Made by a program: the position numbers and the translations under genes. A stretch of 9,391 nucleotides of DNA from Candidatus Fredericiella danica (GTDB lineage Bacteria > Chloroflexota > Anaerolineae > Caldilineales > Caldilineaceae): positions 1 to 9,391 of the forward strand of contig JADJPH010000089.1 in assembly GCA_016713335.1 (NCBI GenBank), given 5' to 3'. The notes beneath the pieces were generated by a model. The model was not told the DNA's origin. It was given only the letters and a program-made list of their open reading frames with translations, and ran no database searches. Position 1 is the first letter of the stretch; the number at the start of each line of letters is the position of its first letter. Shown piece after piece: positions 7,312-9,391 of the stretch.

Positions 7312-7929
7312 GAAGAAATTCCAGCGTTCGATCCCAGGCCAGTTTCGCGGCGGTCTCGTTGTATGCCTGCGTCCGGTCCGGTTCAAAGAACCAGTGCCCA
7401 GTGCCGGGGTACATGTAGAAGTTCACCGAACGTCCTGCGTCCCGGAGCGCAGCCTCCAATCCCTCTACTGCGTCCAAAGGCTCGAATTCGTCGGTTTCTG
7501 CAAAGTGGCCGAGATAAGCAGCGCGCGCTGCGTTGAAGTCGCCAGGCCCGGTCCCGTAAAAAACGACGACAGCATGAACCTGCGCCGGGGCCTGGCCGAT
7601 AGATCCAGCGCAAAATAGGCGCCCAGGGAGAAGCCAATCACGGCTACGTTCGGTTCGCCGGTGCGCTCCAGCAAGAAGGCCAGTGCATCCGCAACGTCGC
7701 GCCGCGCCTGGGCGCCGTCGAGTTCGTTGACCAACGCCTCTGCGTCAGGAATCGTGTCGGCCAGTTTGCCGTGGTAGAGGTCTGGGGCGAAGACCACAAA
7801 GCCGGTTTCGGCCAGGCGCGTGCAGACACCCTTGATGGTGTCGTTGAGTCCCCACCAGGGGTGCAGGACAAGCACCGCGCGGCCTTTGCCGGTGCTGGGG
7901 ATGGCGAGAAAACCGTCAGGTTGGGTCAT
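7301..7929 (-). CDS. Dienelactone hydrolase family alpha/beta hydrolase (one frame break)
   Basis: A small cytoplasmic hydrolase of about 209 residues. The oxyanion-side motif AVLVLHPWWGLND is at residues 18-30, close to the family's VLxExWGLN. The segment GFVVFAPDLYHGK follows at 43-55. The nucleophile elbow is GFSLGA with Ser101, where classical dienelactone hydrolases carry Cys. The acid is Asp near 147 in ETDEFEPLDAVEGL. The base is His near 179 in PGTGHWFFE, a family hallmark. The Ser-Asp-His triad is therefore complete. One base is missing near 7585-7592 (a GGCCCC stretch); after it the frame stays open to TAG 7303-7301, which falls in the palindromic repeat. ATG 7929 has GAGG about 11 bases upstream. 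The substrate is unknown; many members act on ester or lactone compounds unrelated to chloroaromatic degradation. Confidence 0.9.
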
Positions 7930-8003
7930 TGAAAAAGGTTCCTCTCGGATCTGCGTCCATCCGACGCACGATAGCGCTGCTGATGCGGTCTTTCAGGGCT
8001 GGA

Positions 8004-8012
8004 ATCATAACA
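8004..8012 (-). promoter_or_regulatory. Candidate extended -10 promoter for the hydrolase gene
   Basis: On the minus strand TGTTATGAT (8012-8004) has an extended -10 form (TG, one base, TATGAT). It lies about 75 bases before the ATG at 7929, in the 127-bp gap after the phosphatase stop. No clear -35 box is seen, which is common for extended -10 promoters. Confidence 0.4.
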
Positions 8013-8056
8013 CAAAGGCGTCGTGGGTATGGCTAACGATTGTGATGCAGTCCGCT

Positions 8057-8794
8057 TCAGCGCCAACCGAGACGATCCTGGATCAGGTCGATCGCAAATG
8101 CCGGCATCCCGGCCTGCGCCAGGTAAGCGCGTACGCCGCCATAGCGAGTGTTCAGGTGATTCAGAAAACCGAACATCGTTTCCGGTTCCGCCAATGGCTT
8201 ATGCGAAAGACCGTCACCTGCGGCGACGCGGCCTTGTTGGAGGCGTTGTTCATAGTCAGGCCACAAGCGCGCCTGGCTTTCGGCGTAGTCCGTGGCGATC
8301 TCGCCGGCAGGCACGCCGGCAATGGCCAGCAAGAGCGCGGCGATCATGCCCGTCCGGTCCTTGCCGGAGTGGCAGTGAATGACCACCCCACCCGGTGGTG
8401 CGCTGCTCACGGCCCGTAGGATCGCCACGATCGCATCGGGATAGTGGTCGGCAATGATGCAATACACTTCAGTTCGCGAGGTCGCCTTTACGATCAGCGC
8501 CTACATGGGGATAGTATTTCTCGATCGGTAAGGTGCAGTCGCAGGAGACTGCCCGGAATCGGCCAGGTCATAGGTTCTGCAGCAACTTCTTGTGGCGATC
8601 GGATGTCGATGATGGTGCGCACGCCGTGTTGCAGCATGGACTCCTGCCCGGCGCGATAGTCGGCCCACGCAATCGGCGCGGATGACGAACTGCCATTGAG
8701 TCGCACTTCCGTCGCCGGTGGGTATGCCGCCCAGATCTCTGGCGTTCAGGCAGCCTTCCCACGCCAGGTGGCGGGACGCGTAAGTTTTGGACAC
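8057..8794 (-). CDS. Protein tyrosine/serine phosphatase (Y_phosphatase3 type, frameshifted)
   Basis: A cysteine-dependent phosphatase of about 246 residues. The N-terminal family motif CLNARDLGGIPT is at residues 15-26. A central TIIDIRSPQEVAAEP segment follows. The phosphate-binding loop HCHSGKDRTG lies at 8348-8377, with catalytic Cys near residue 140 and the phosphate-binding Arg six later. This HCxxGKDRTG form is typical of the bacterial tyrosine-phosphatase group that includes Y_phosphatase3. The C-terminal half, LLLAIAGVPAGEIATDYAES to the stop at 8059-8057, matches the helical end. The frame breaks near 8660 and around 8500-8520, where about ten residues are uncertain. I choose GTG 8794 (MSKTYASRH) because GGAG sits six bases upstream; GTG 8812 is an alternative. 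Possible targets are phosphoproteins or phosphoinositides; the sequence does not tell. It lies 43 bases after DUF6157, probably co-transcribed. Confidence 0.9.
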
Positions 8795-8800
8795 ATCGCT

Positions 8801-8804
8801 CTCC
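8801..8804 (-). promoter_or_regulatory. Ribosome binding site that decides the phosphatase start
   Basis: GGAG ends six bases before GTG 8794-8792, favouring this GTG over the upstream in-frame GTG at 8812 and over an out-of-frame ATG at 8796. Confidence 0.5.
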
Positions 8805-8837
8805 GGGCGCACCTATGATTCGGAATGTCGATGATGG

Positions 8838-9240
8838 CTACTTTGAACTCCGCATCGCCTTCACATGCCGCAGCGATGGGTCTGCCTTGAGGTCGTCGTA
8901 TGCATCCGACCCGCGTGCATAGAGGGCGATTCTTGAGTCCTCGTCGTGATGAATTCCCCAACCATAGGTTTTGGCCAGCGGCGACGAGCGCAGACAGGCC
9001 TGTCCCCTTGAAAAGAACGCCGTTCGGGCGGCATCCATCTCTGCCTCTACGACATGATTACGCACCGCCCAGATGGTGAAGAGCACATCATCCGAGGTGT
9101 ATTCGTACGGATAGTCGTGGATCAACTCAAATTGCATCCTTGCAATCGTCTTATCTTCTTTTTCGGAGGAGGCATGCCCACGTCCGCTTTACAGTCTTCC
9201 GCCGTCTCGATAAGGTATTCGCGTAATTGGTGGAATGCAT
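8838..9240 (-). CDS. DUF6157 family protein (two frame breaks)
   Basis: A small, presumably cytoplasmic protein of about 134 residues with no known biochemical role. After joining frames it reads MHSTNYANTLIETAEDC, then KTIARMQFELIHDYPYEYTS, DDVLFTIWAVRN, ARTAFFSRGQACLRSSPLAK, TYGWGIHHDEDSRIALYA and a basic end KAMRSSK. These match the conserved blocks I recall for DUF6157 (TNYxNTxIExAEDC, YxYTSDDVLF, EFFSKGQPCxRxSPL, YGWGIH, VKAMRS). The frame breaks near 9210 and near 9160 (an A-rich run), so the largest open frame misses the first 35 residues and begins at an internal Met (9137). ATG 9240 is the family start. It heads the pair with the phosphatase gene. Confidence 0.88.
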
Positions 9241-9292
9241 GCGCCCTGACCTTGATGAAAATCGGCCACAAAGTGTCTACGTCACACTAGAC

Positions 9293-9319
9293 ATCATAAG
9301 GGCAATCATCAATTGTCAA
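9293..9319 (-). promoter_or_regulatory. Promoter upstream of DUF6157 and phosphatase genes
   Basis: A perfect TTGACA (9319-9314) and TATGAT (9298-9293) lie on the minus strand, 53 bases before the DUF6157 ATG. The spacer is 15 bases, shorter than the ideal 17; in this error-prone sequence a base could be missing. The dyad GTCTA/TAGAC (9275-9279 and 9288-9292) immediately follows the -10 box, where an operator would be expected. Confidence 0.5.
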
Positions 9320-9391
9320 CTCAAAACACAGTCAATGCCTTACCACTGTCGAAAATCTGACGGCGGTTTGGAATGGTGATCGGACTATGCT

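Overview
The window is a GC-rich bacterial segment, mostly coding on the minus strand. It holds eight recognisable genes. From right to left they are a DUF6157 protein, a tyrosine/serine phosphatase, a dienelactone-hydrolase-family protein, a plus-strand multi-pass membrane protein, oligoendopeptidase F, a CoA-disulfide reductase fused to a rhodanese domain, a secreted beta-propeller protein and polyphosphate kinase 2 (cut by the left edge). The gene repertoire, and a chain of small palindromes of a type I associate with Chloroflexota genomes, suggest a member of that phylum (Anaerolineae- or Chloroflexia-like). That is inference from memory of similar sequences, not a search.

Almost every gene, including very conserved enzymes, is interrupted by single-base frame changes, often in or near short homopolymers. 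In each case the protein continues in another frame with conserved residues intact. About 25 such events in 9.4 kb across unrelated genes fit uncorrected sequencing indels better than gene decay, so the genes are reported as whole CDS spans with the frame breaks noted.

Layout: 1-1939 is a two-gene minus-strand unit, the propeller protein followed by ppk2, apparently joined by an ATGA stop/start overlap. Positions 2061-3774 hold the CoA-disulfide reductase. A 317-bp gap (3775-4091) with three dyad symmetries separates it from pepF (4092-5899). A 217-bp divergent promoter region lies between pepF and the membrane-protein gene (6117-7171). That gene converges on the dienelactone-hydrolase-like gene (7301-7929), and a palindromic repeat chain (7231-7311) lies between them and forms the hydrolase stop codon. 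The phosphatase (8057-8794) and DUF6157 gene (8838-9240) form a second minus-strand pair, with a promoter-like sequence upstream at 9293-9319.

Most products are housekeeping or stress functions: thiol redox balance, peptide turnover, polyphosphate/nucleotide metabolism and protein dephosphorylation. I see no phage, transposon, CRISPR, tRNA or rRNA. The least understood parts are the membrane protein of unknown function with a GLFIDEVGKFIT motif, the propeller-ppk2 pairing and the repeat chain.
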